From assembly GCA_036850595.1 (NCBI GenBank), contig CM072160.1, positions 6,155,773 to 6,219,772 on the forward strand: DNA of 64,000 nt, in the 5' to 3' direction. The notes under the pieces are model-generated. The model was not told where the DNA came from and did no database searches. It saw only the letters and a program-made list of their open reading frames with translations. This stretch comes from Rhyacichthys aspro (lineage: Eukaryota; Chordata; Actinopteri; Gobiiformes; Rhyacichthyidae). Position 1 is the stretch's first letter; every line of letters begins with the position of its first letter. The position numbers were made by a program, and so were the translations under genes. This document shows, one piece after another, positions 1 to 11,835 of this stretch.

Positions 1-3000
1 AAGAAATGACCATGAAATTGAAAAACAACAGTAATCAGGGAATATTAGATGCTGGCAAAACAAAAGGGTGGCTGTTAACAGGCAAAGTGAAAAGGTGAAG
101 CCAGGTGAGTGACAGCAGGGGGCAATAGGCCTGGGGGCAAAAGGGGCGGGGCCAGGGCTGTCTCAGGTGACAATGGGAAGTGGGAGAAGGAGATTTGAGC
201 TATGATATGAGTCACGTAGGTAGTGGCCACACATGAGGGGTCACACACTCAGGATGTACTCATGCGTGTCCCACAATGAGCCACTGTTCACTATCTGCCA
301 GCACTTCAACATAAACTAGTGTTTTCACCGAGACAGGATGCATTCAAAAGCAGTGGATGTGACTTCCTGTTGCTCAAGTGAATTTTATACAACTGAAAAA
401 CTAAAATTCACATCAAATTCAAAAGATGTCTCCCATATTACTGGATGGTCCACTTCCTGCATGTTTTCCTACAGCACCTAGATAATAAAGGTAAAAAAAA
501 AATCTTCAGAAGAACATTTAGGACTGGATACCATGCACTTTCTCAACATAAATATGCATGTATTTAGCAAAGGAAAAGTACTGGTATAGAAATTTGGCCT
601 CTTCCTATAAAAAAGTAATAGCTGTACTTGAAATAAACTTATTGGAATCAAATAAACAATCACTAAAACGTCATGGTGCTGGTAAATGGTAATAGTAAGT
701 GACTTTTATTGGTATGTAATGGTTTTGTTAAAGTCAATAAAGCCAACATGGTATATTTTGGCAGCTGGACCTTTATGGATCATATGTTGTAAGTCAAAGG
801 GTGATTTACTGTGAAGAAGCCATTGGCCAAAGAGTTGGTAAGTTTAACCTGTCCTCATACAAGGTATTTATGTATTGATTCATTGACGTGAAGAGATATA
901 TTTCATTAGGTCTGTGGTTTGGTTGCATGGCTGAGAATGAATGTTCTAAATGACCTCAAAATGTACAGTAAAAACATTCAATATAAAACATACATTGATG
1001 ACCAAACCACACAAACAACCCGCATATTAAATGCCATTTAAATATACATATCTGTTTCTAATTTATTCAGAGACACTTTGACCAAATAATCCATGGCTGA
1101 AAGATGGTAAAGCAGTGTTAAAGTTTGTTAAAGATTGTTCATAGTGTTTCCACAAATCTCTCTTTCTTTAGTCAATTGAGTGACAAATACAAACCAGTTC
1201 TCGACATTCGTTCTAACATTTCACCAAAGTTCTGTTGCTGTCTCCCACTGCCATTTTGTTCGGGGCAAAGCAGAGGGAGCTCAGCGGGACAACACGACTC
1301 ACTAATGCTCAGTTAGTTAGCTCCTGCTGAGGGTTTGGGGAAAACTAATTTGTCTTTTGGTAAGGCGGGACTTTTGCTTGGCAAATAGTTCAAAGAGAGT
1401 TGTAAATGCAAACCTAGGAATAATTTCTAAATGATTGCTATTCAAATAAGCAACATTTGAATAATGTTTCCTGAGGCCCTGCTGCAGAGAGCTTTAGAGC
1501 ACTCCATGTACCTCATTGTTATCATAAATGCGTACAATACAGTTCAGTTTAGTACAGTACAGTATAGTAACAGTCTCCTGGTCTGGTTTCCATTGTGAAG
1601 AGTTGTTTCTATATGACGTATAAACCAGATTCTAAACTCAAAATAGGGACACATGTTTGCATGAAATCAGTCAAAGGTGGAAATAGCACCATTAAGAAAA
1701 GTTCTTTATAGTCACATGAGAGTGTGTATGTATCGCTAGAATAAACATAAGTAGGATCCTGTTTTGTTGTTGCTTTCTAAAACCCCTAAAACAAGAGAAC
1801 TGGGCAAGTTTATTAGAAAGTAACTGACTCACTTATTCATTTTGCTAATGAATGTTAGCTGGAAAACAAATGCAGTGGTTTACTTCACAAAGACATATAG
1901 GTGCTGACTCCAACTACAAACAGAAAGAGATTATGAGACAATACACTCTCAGTGGTTTATACCATATTTTTTAAATAACAACTCTTTGTCCACCTTCTTC
2001 TTGGCATATTGCTGCTTATCACAAAAATAACACTATTCTCTGATAACCCATGCATGCAGTGTCTCTTGCTCCACCCCTCAGTATCCATCATCATTGTGTG
2101 TGAAGGGTGCCAAATAAAAAGACAATACACTCCCAGAGTTTTAAATAGGAAAGCATGACAAACTTTACTGTAAATGCTGGAGGTGTATACCACTCAGTAT
2201 TTGGATGCTGTTCATTCCAAAGCAGGTCAGAAAAGTTGGCAGATGGGGTCTGTAAAAAGTCCATAAGGAAATGAAAAAGAGGGCGGAGGGATTTCTCCTT
2301 GATAGGAGACTGTTAGACAAACATACCTGCTGTAAACGCTCTCATACATCACTGCTACAGAGAAGCCTTGGTAGTGCTGTGTACACATTGTAAGGCCACA
2401 AATGAAATACCTGGATCGAAGGTATATAATGATAAGGACAAGTGAGAAAGGCAGCTATGGAACGAGGAGGAAAAAAAAAACATTGAAGATAAAAGCATAG
2501 ATTTTCTGTCTTTTCCTGAACACTCATAAATAACATTTTTGACCCAAAATGATATATGAACTTGAAAACAGGTCCATAGACCAGTGAAAGGTTGGGGCAA
2601 ACTCAGGACTTTCAAGTATCAGACAGAGTTTGTTTGACATGTTATATTTGGGATAATGTGGGAGAGTTTGAATGACACACAGAGAGGAGAACATTTTCAG
2701 CAATATGGTAAAGTTAGAGTTAAAGAAGTAAGCACAAGGCAAACGCAGGAAGTGATGGGAGTGAATAATGATGTCTGTGAGTTACAGGGCCTTGGAGGAC
2801 GACAGGACATCTCGCTTCATCACACACACAAGTCTTTGTCAGCGCCAAGGCCCTGAGAACACCCCGGACGCTCTTTGATCCAACACACACCTCGAAAATC
2901 ACTCAGGACACAGACAGGCGTGCCCCATCCATCGACCCCGGACTAACCTTGGTGTAATGGCAGCAAACGGGGGCTCTGCAAACCAGAATGTGGAAAAATA

Positions 3001-3860
3001 TGTGTTGTACTTTGTGATTCATGTAAACTTTTGGTCTTCACAATTCAAATAATACTGTAATAATTACTTTTTGAAGTAAATCGAACAAAATAAATATTGT
3101 AAACTACACTTCTTTTCTCCTGTGTTGTTTAAATACGTTTAAGTACATGCATTTTCACGCAACAAAAACCTCTCCAAATTTTTCATGCTTCAATATTTTA
3201 GAGCAACTCATAACGCATTGCTAAGAATCTAAATGCAGTATTGACTCATGGGTTTGTCTGTTAGGACGGTATAATGCCTTAGCGTATACAAGCACATCCA
3301 CTCAGCTGATGCTCCACATCAAACAGTGTCTGCAGACAGGTAATGCGTGTGCAAAAACCACTAAAAAGGCGAGAGAGCGTGTGGAGAAAGCTTCGTAGGT
3401 AAACAGCATGTTGGCTTTGATGTCGTTTGATGTCTGATGCATATTGCCCCATTCTCTTTATTAGCAGAGGGAGAGATGGGGGCCGAGACGGCGCGGGAGA
3501 TGAAGAGACATGAAACATGAAAGCATCATTAGAGAGCAGTGGATTTAACCTCTCACAAAAGGCACATCCACAAACAAAAATCAATGGCAGCAGATGTGAA
3601 TGCCACACACAATCATGTATGATGTAAAAAGATCTATTCTTTACTCTGCTCATGATGTCTCTGTGAGTCAACTCTTGCACATATTTAGGCCTTTGGTGTG
3701 ATGTGACAATAGTGGCCACACAAGAACCAGATTTTTGTTCTTATTTTTATTTCCAAGAATAATTTACTGACATTTGTTCAGTGCTGCACCTTGTCCTTGC
3801 TGATGGTATTTTTCAATGTCCCGTTGATGAACTGGTTTCATAAGATAAAGGCATATACAT
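1..3860. other. Non-coding stretch, no gene seen
   Basis: Unique AT-rich DNA with frequent stops in all frames and no recognisable protein, RNA gene or transposon terminus. Local points: a CTCF-like core (ACAGCAGGGGGCA) at 112-124 followed by a GC box (GGGGCGGGGC) near 143-152; a short CAGTA-type run near 1541-1575; and a weak local repeat sharing AGACAATACACTC between about 1936 and 2121. The 146-codon open frame on the minus strand at 3279-3719 has no recognisable domain and is treated as chance. Confidence 0.6.
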
Positions 3861-4077
3861 AGCACCCCGGTGGCTCACCTGGTAGAGAGCAAACCACATA
3901 TTCGAGTGACCCAGGTTTGATTCTGGCTCAATTCTATTTGCTCAATGAGTTAAATGTAACCCAACAAAGTAAATACCAAATATGTTGTGGCCCAGGTTTG
4001 AATCCTGGCCCAGGTTATGTCTGTCTTACTCCCTTTTTCCTTTCAACCGCTTCTATTTTTCAATCAGCCACTGCTGC

Positions 4078-4110
<33 letters not shown>
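3861..4110 (+). mobile_element. tRNA-derived SINE-like element with (TAAA)n tail
   Basis: The head has a pol III A-box-like TGGCTCACCTGG (3871-3882), followed by two B-box-like motifs: GGTTTGATTCT (about 3914) and GGTTTGAATCC (about 3995). Both fit the GGTTCGANTCC consensus after CpG decay. A pyrimidine-rich body follows, then the TAAA tandem tail that is usual at SINE 3' ends. The 'GGTGGCTCACCTGGTAGAG ... GGTTTGAATCC' head is familiar from dispersed teleost repeats. The unusual point is the pair of B boxes about 80 bp apart, which suggests an internal duplication, a dimeric SINE or two fused fragments. The copy is degenerate and unlikely to be active. I do not assign a family name, and target-site duplications were not resolved. 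Confidence 0.7.
4081..4110. repeat. (TAAA)n microsatellite, SINE tail
   Basis: About 7.5 perfect copies of TAAA. It directly abuts the SINE-like body and is best read as its 3' tail rather than an independent microsatellite. Confidence 0.9.
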
Positions 4111-4360
4111 GCAGTCTAACAATGTCAACAACAAAGTCTATCAATGAAACAAACAATAAAATAATCTTAATTGAAGGTATGATAAAAGGTCTCACACATT
4201 TTATTCCACCTATGGTCCTCTAAAACAAAGTGGAGGTGAACATATCTAATTAACTTCCTGTCATTCACTATTTTACATGGGAGACAGGTCTCAGTGCCAG
4301 ATCCAATAACAGCTCACAAAAACAGAAAATCAAGCTACAGTCAGAGGCTGGAATTCATTT

Positions 4361-4364
<4 letters not shown>

Positions 4365-4392
<28 letters not shown>
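4365..4392. repeat. (TC)14 microsatellite
   Basis: Perfect TC dinucleotide run of 28 bases, preceded by a short T tract. It produces the Ser-Leu or Arg-Glu repeats seen in overlapping open frames, which are therefore spurious. Confidence 0.95.
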
Positions 4393-4394
<2 letters not shown>

Positions 4395-7300
4395 GATGCC
4401 AAAACATCTCCACTTTGTTGTTTGTCCGGAGTCTTCAGTAATGAGGGCAGTATACCATCCACTGCCCCAGCTTACCTCAACAAAATTGCCTTCTGGGGCT
4501 AATGCTGGGTCTGATGCTGTATGTAGGTTAGCACTATGGTCTCTATACAAAGCCTCATGTATCAACATTGGATACAAAAGAGCTTGAACACTGGACAAAC
4601 ACGGGTATGTTACACTTCAGGAATGAAAAAAAAACAACCTTCAGCCCAAACTCTTCAGCATAACGCTGGCTAAAGGCCACTGGCTATCCTCCACTTCCCT
4701 TCCCCCTCTCACACACAGTGACCCTTTGATCCGTGTGTCAATCCATCTGTTAACAGACCCAGTTGACCTCCACCTGACTGTTGATGCATACACAGACCCA
4801 CAGATTCTTGAGCCAATACCTGACTGGGCCCGTCCTCCGTGCTGATACATACACACAGTTGAACTCAGGAGTGTGTACTGAATATCGCTGCAGTGGAGGA
4901 TTATGGGGCGTTAGTGATGTAAAACATTCCTGGCCTCTATTCTAAAATAAGGCACCTCGGGGCTGGAGCGTAATCCTCTATGGGGTTTCCGCTCAGGCCT
5001 GCTAAGCTGTACGAGGGTTCGGCTACAGTCATTGCATTACTGTATGGGAATCTGTGGGTAGGAAGTGCATTATAGTAATCCTACTTTGAAATGACCTATT
5101 GTGCTTGTTCACATTTGCACTGGTTTTAAGGAAGTTAAATATTTTTTTGGTCTTATAAAGGTGGTTGGTCTACATTCCCCAAGTCCCGAAACCGCAAATT
5201 AGAAGTGCAAATACTTTTTTTGATTCCAAATATCAGCATAAACAAGACTCTGCAGCACAATTAGAGCAGTGCAGTGTCTTGGCACTCACAGATCTTCCAT
5301 ATTATCTCACACACGCTGACAGCCCCCTGGAGGCGTGCAAACTTCTTCCCTCTTCCTTATCAGCAGCAGATTATCAGTGCTACTGTATTGTTGTGAATGG
5401 GCAGCCCATTCCAGGCCTAATAGTCTGCCTAAGTGATTTTGTCTTTGTCCTTTTGTGCCCTTGCCTTTCAATCAGCCACCACTGATTGCAATCTAGCCAA
5501 CCAGGTGAGTGGATTCGTCAGGCGGGTGACAAGTGGCAGCCGAAATGGGACGGATCTGTTATCTCTGTGGGACTTCCTGTATTAATTGAGATAGGTTAAG
5601 TGGAACAGGGTAGAATTTTTAGGATTTCTTTTAAATAGAAGTAAACCATCTGTTTAGTTTTATTAATATAGCTGAATTACATCCTTTGAACTAATGTTGA
5701 CTCACTCCACCACAGATTAAAACCATCAGTGAGGCTTCCAAAGTGTCTGGTCTTCTGAGGGTGGTCTCTGTAATATATTGTTAACAGGACATCTGTCACA
5801 TAAAAGTGTCAGATGTCGTTCACATGAGATGTTAGTGTTAAGGGACTGGGTGAGTGTCTGTAGAGAGAGACTGGAAGGGAGTGCCCTCTGAAATAGCGTG
5901 CAGAAAAGTCATTTCTAAACGCCGCTGTCCCCTATGTGGCCTGTTTGCCCTTAGGCTCAGCATGGCCTGGCATTTACATACCATTCAGCACGTGCACTGG
6001 GACCCAGGCCAGAGTACAGAAATACTCTCATACGCACACAGCCCGCCACGCTGTATCCTTCTCTGGGGAAATAAAAACGTCCACATTTGCAAAGTAAGTT
6101 AGCATACATCTGGCTGTTCGCTCATGCATCTGATCTGCTGACACACAAACAAACTGAGGGACAGTCTAAACAGGGAAACCAGGGGAAACAGGATGACAGC
6201 CCAGAGTTAAGGCAGGAGAGAAGAGATCACATTGCGGTTTTGAAAGTTGTTCGCTGTCATTCTTGACTGATGACAAACGGTATTGTCAGAGGCCACAAGT
6301 TAGCACACGCAGGCCTCCCTCTCAGTCCCACGTCTCCCACCGCCTCTCTGATTTCTCCCTCTTGATTTATCTCACATTCTCTCATCTTTGAATGTGGTTA
6401 ATATTAGTATTATTATTTTCTATTGTTCCGTTCTCCTCCTCCTACACAGTGCGTTCCTCTTTCCACTGACTAACCTAAACCATGTAAAACATGACGAGGT
6501 GCCACATATGGCAGTTGCTCAAATGCCCACTAGGGACTGGGTTCTTAGCACATTCTTACAAAACCCCACGGAGCCATGAAGCGTTCAACGGAGCTATGTC
6601 AATGTAAAAATGAAAACTTCTAAATGTTTTCATTGTCACTACAACAGCCTATGTTCCACTCACTGATTAGAGAATGCAAACTGGTATTAATGTACACTAT
6701 AAGGACAACATTATTAAACACAACACCGTGTACTAACAAGCACCAGGACTGACAGTTTTAGTGAGTAATGTCTTCCCCAATTTTAGTGACGTACTTGTAG
6801 AGATATTTAATGTTGCACTCATGTTTGTCCCTAGCACCAGCCTGTTTGTGAAGAATGATCTGTCTCAACTCTTGTGTTGTGTAAGTGGTCAAGGCTCTGA
6901 TTTGGTCGGCAACAGTAGTAGTAGACTAGCTCAACTAAAACACAAAATGAAATGCTGCTGTTCCTTTCTGTAGTGCCATTGTTTTCAGACTGTGTAGTCT
7001 GTTGGACCTGATTTGATTTTAAAATTGGGTAAGATGTTAAAATCCTGTCATGTGAGCCAGGGTTTATAGATACTTTTACTGAAGATAACCTTTCAGTAAG
7101 GCTTAAAATGTCAAATCAACTTCATGAACACTGATCCAAAGCCATTGCTGCCAGCCTTACAAGGCACTGCTTGGCCTTTCATTACCCCCTGTGCCCAGTC
7201 GTGAGTCTCTTCAGCAGTTTTAAAAGAAGACTGAGAGGCTGGAACCTCTGGTCCTTATTTTCAGCCAAATCAACTGTGAAATGACTGCAGCGTGTTTAGG

Positions 7301-10300
7301 TTATTGCTCTGGGAACAGGACACATGTGTTTATGAACGTGTGTGTCCTGCATGCATTTGGGCCAACCCCTGCAGCGAGGTGCATGCTTTTGGACGTAAAC
7401 GTCACCCTTGACTCACAATCAACAGTGTGTGACAGTCACAACTGCGTGTCAGCCATCTTTAGTCGAACCGTATCGCTCTGCCTTTTCTGTTTTACTCTGT
7501 CCTCTTTCTGGCTCTTCCTAAAGTAAAGGCACTGATCTGAGCTAACAGCAATAAAAGACTTTACTGACATCTGCAGCTCTGCTTCAGAGGTTTATGTGGC
7601 AAGGTTCAAGTACGAGACTCCAGTCAAGACCAGGCTCTTGTTCATGAAGAGGTGCTATTATATCTGACAAAGGAGATTTTACATGAGCTCTACTTGTTAT
7701 GAGTAAAGTCTGTTATTCTCTGTTCTTTATAAAAGCAGGAAATATTCCACACCACACTCTGTTCAAGCTTCTGACAATAACAGTTACACCAACAAAAGGA
7801 ACATCATCATAAAGAAGATTTCCATTTGACCTCATCTTTAATGTACTTAAATTATTGTTTATATTAATGTGACATATTCAGAACAAACCTCATATCATCC
7901 TGGCTTTTTTTCTTCAAGAACAAGGAAAAAAAAAAGTGTATTTTTAAGTTTCCACAAACTTTGTGTCAATATTTTATTCAGTGTCTGGTTTTTATGTGCA
8001 TGGTCTGGCAGACAACACAATACTAATTGAAAACATATCCTTCCCCAAAATCAAAAGTAGGACAGCAGATCACATTGACGATGCATTCATCCAGTGTATG
8101 TGTAGACTGTTGTATCTGCTTAGAGTATCACCTAATTCACAGAGAACAATGGGACAAAATGTGTTTGGAGTGTGCCAGATTAACAGAACAAGAGACAAAG
8201 GTAGCTGAGCAGGCGGACCAGTCGACGGCAGCTCCAACACACCTGGTCCCCGTGACCTCTCACCTCGGCTCCAGACATCACAGCCAACGCCAGAGAAACA
8301 GGAAGTGCCGAATTATGACTGGCAGGCGTAGGACGATGAGAGGGATATGGAATGAGCCACTGCTGTGAGGAAAAAAAAGAAGAATAAAGAAGGAAAATAG
8401 CCCAAATGATGTCAACCATATCCACATGAACACATTGTATTTTATTGTGGACTCTGTGAAAGCTTGGCCTATTTCTAAAAAGCCACACATACCAGGAAAA
8501 TAAGCCAAGATGTGCAAATGAGAAAACACCATGGATCTATTATGAAAATTGGATAGTGCACGGCCACATCTGGTGTCACTTAATTCCACCAGTGGCTTAC
8601 TGTGGTACTGCAATGCACAAATCTCATAGTCCCTAATTAGTTGACCAAAAGTTAAAAGGATAGGCTGAGCATATAGTCCATGGGCCGTAAAGCCCAGAAA
8701 TAAAACCTAGAAGCCAGTACACTGTCTTTGGAAAATAAATGCCTGCCATCTTTGACGCTGCCCGGCCCAACAAAGCAAATAGGAAGTGTCTTGTAGAAGT
8801 CAATACTAGGACTGAACACTTGTAGTTAAGATTTATACTTATAACATGATGGCCAAGTACTTCTTGGTGTGACACAGTTAAAACAAACATGCCCACAAAC
8901 ACAGACAAAGCAGTGCTAATTTATCACTGGAGAATTCAATAGAGAGATACCTGACAGGAGCTGGTGAGGAAAGAGACCAGTGTGGAAGCTTTACAGGTAG
9001 CGGCACAGTCTGTCTGGCTGCACACAAAAAGTGCCCTAGGTAAATAGTGGCATCACGCCAAGGCACGGTCTGTGCATGTGCATGGACACATTCTGCCTAC
9101 ACACACCAACAGGCTTGTACAAAAGGTTGAGCCAGACACACACAGTCTACTGTAAAGCTGTCATATGCTGTGCTCTGCCGCAGTGCTGAACCCAGCAGCC
9201 CTCTCTTCTTTGGGCCCATCTGTCATTCCCCCCTATCTCTATCTCCCTTTCTCCCTCTTTTCTCCTTGTAATACCTCCGAACTTTACTTTCTTGTTCCCC
9301 TTCCTCTCAAAACCATTTCACTGAAGTAAAAAATCCTGATAAAAGTATAAAAAGACAGGAAGGCAGGCGCAAAAGAGAGTCTCGGAGCACATGTCAAAGA
9401 CTAACTGTCGGAAAATGAAGCCCGAAATCTCTTGACATCAGACACTTTCGTTCACAGTCACTGGGATTACTGCACTTGTGAGGAACTGACTGTAATATGC
9501 CTTAAGCTCTAATAATCACCCCTTTGATTCAGCAGCCCTGTATGTCGTAAGGTGTGATTAAAGTGTGGTCAGTGGGAGAAGCGTTATGACCTGACTTTGA
9601 GCTGTAAAACCTGATCTGCTGTAGCTGCTGAATATATATCTCCAACTGTGCTGTCGCTCAGGCAGCTCCTCTGTAGTGATTTCAAAAAGGTGGCATGAAG
9701 AAAATACACACTGTTCCTCTCCCAGAGAAGATTCTCTGTGGGAATACACTATTTATTATTTTTTTGATTTCTTTTCAAATTAACACTAAAAACAGGCAAA
9801 CGGCCCTGACCACTTTATTATGTGTTTTTAACAAAATGCAGTATTGCTATCTTTTACAAGAAATTTAAACTCACTGATGTGAATAACACTGATATTCTCA
9901 ACACTGTGCACCTGTTTGTTTATGGGATATGCTAGTTTATATTTTGCCTTTGAAGTTGGTTGGTTGATTAATGGCTGAAAGCAAAACCATATTTACAGAA
10001 TCTGCTGCTAACAAACTGCAAACAAAAAATTACCCCATCTACTTTTATTACCCCAGACCGACCAGTTTACAGGAAAACAGTTGCTGCAGTTAAATTTGAC
10101 CCATTACTTCCCATTAGTAGTAACTGTTCCAAAATGATCTAAGCAGGTGCTTTGGATTAGATCCCATGTTGTCCGACAAGAGGAAGTACTTAATGAGTAA
10201 ATACTCTTTGAAACAAAAACCTTTCTGAAATCCTTACCTTTGCACTTAGGAGAGGACAGCTTGCCCTTTTTAAAGTGAGAAATCCTAGAACACACCGGGA

Positions 10301-10484
10301 CACAGTGGATTTACCTCACTGCCAGATACAGTATCCCAGATAAGCTGCATAGGTACATGAGGAGGGTGGCTGTCCATCTAGATAAAGCCCTGCTATTGAT
10401 GACATGAGGAAGTCCCAGTGACAGCCCGCTGACAGAGGGGTCAATATGGGAAGGAAGGGGAGGAGGGAGAGCAGCCTCAAACAA
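4393..10484. other. Non-coding stretch, no gene seen
   Basis: No convincing exon or RNA gene is visible. Open frames are short and overlap on both strands (for example 8027-8368 plus against 8180-8613 minus). A 14-base match to the SINE body (TTTCAATCAGCCAC, near 5467) may be a small remnant of the same repeat family, but it is too short to call. The rest appears unique. Confidence 0.6.
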
Positions 10485-10541
10485 ACACATGCTACACACA
10501 AACACACACACATCTGTACAGACACACACAGAGAATGAGGG
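10485..10541. repeat. Imperfect CA-rich repeat
   Basis: Interrupted CA/ACA run including ACACACAAACACACACACA, about 55 bases long. It is a degenerate microsatellite with no clear unit boundaries. Confidence 0.75.
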
Positions 10542-10998
10542 AATGAGCAAGACTGTGTGACTCGTGGACAAATGAGGACTTATTGATTAGCAGCGAGAGG
10601 GAATGATGTGGTTAAACACGAGGTCAAATCCCAGCATGAGTGTATTGGACAGCAGCAGGGGGCTCTCAGGCCTGAAGGAAGTCTTTGATACTATTGAGTC
10701 ACAGTGCAGTATTTCAAGTTACTCAAGATTGGTTTGGAATGAGTTAAATGAAAGGGGAGCCATGTTTAATTTTTAATTATTAGGGTTAAAAGACATTGTA
10801 GACAACCTTATACGCACATCCATCCCTGCTGCTCCTTTGGAGGATCTGCACTGTTCATGCATAATGCCCACCTGCAGTTGTGTTCATACAGCCCCTCCAC
10901 ATAAAGTCCAGAGAGAGGCCAGAGGATAATGCAAGAGTAAAATGACTTTATTAAAATGGTTTAAACAAAATGACAAAAAAAAATAAATCTAATTTTTC
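10542..10998. other. Non-coding stretch with a CTCF-like core
   Basis: Unique non-coding DNA. A CTCF-like core (GCAGCAGGGGGCTC) lies at about 10653-10666. An A-rich segment (AAAAAAAAATAAA) precedes the T tract at 10999. Confidence 0.5.
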
Positions 10999-11017
10999 TT
11001 TTTTTTTTTTTTTTTTT
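10999..11017. repeat. Poly-T tract (T19)
   Basis: Homopolymer of 19 T immediately downstream of an A-rich segment. It could be an inverted retroposon tail, but no retroposon body is recognisable next to it. Confidence 0.9.
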
Positions 11018-11625
11018 ACCACTTTTACACCACCATTCTTGACCAATAATAAAAAATAACCTCATGAACTAGTATTACTAAGACACTTTTGCAATATAAA
11101 GCGTAAGTTGAAGACTATAACTATATGGCAACTACACTGAGCTGTAGCTAAACTGAAACACTGCTGTCTGAGGTGATGCAACAGGAAAAATGCTGCTGAA
11201 CAACATGGACCACACTCTTCATTCTGCTTAAAAGAATAAATAAAATGTTGATATAGATGTGAAATAATAATGTGAAGAAGGACAGGGCACCAGGAGGACT
11301 TCCCATGAGGCCAAAAATGATTCCTATTTAAGTGCATCAGAATTACAGTCTTGATGCTGCAGTGTTGTTTTAGCTCTTACCGTTTACAATATTTATCCAT
11401 CATTCGCATATTATTTTTCCAAACATGGCAGTTTGGAATCTGCCTTGGGTCATGAACTGACTATGTTACTTTAAATCACTTTAACATATCTGTTTCTATA
11501 TTTGTGAGCCATTACCATATAACATGCGCCGCTTGTGAAAATGGGTCAAAAGCACAAGATAAATGGTGGTAAGGGTAGACAGGGTTAGCATTATTTCAAT
11601 ATGGATATCAGGAGTGGCATGAGAA

Positions 11626-11835
11626 AATGTATCCAGGCAGCAGAAAAAGAGGGGGCGCTGACATGGCGAGATAAGGGGACGGGAAACACGGGACGGGGGA
11701 GAAGGAACGAAAGAGGTGGAGAATTGGTAGTGACAGTGAGGTGAAAAAGGACAGCGGTGAAAAAAACGGCGAGACGGACCACGACAGGAAGCCAGCGGTT
11801 GGGCTAGAGTAACAAGACGGAACAGGAAGGGAAAG
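11626..11835. repeat. Purine-rich, CpG-containing segment
   Basis: Strongly G/A-biased plus strand with several CpG dinucleotides (GGACGGGAAACACGGGACGG, ACGGCGAGACGG). It is not a regular tandem repeat, and its function is unknown. Confidence 0.5.
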
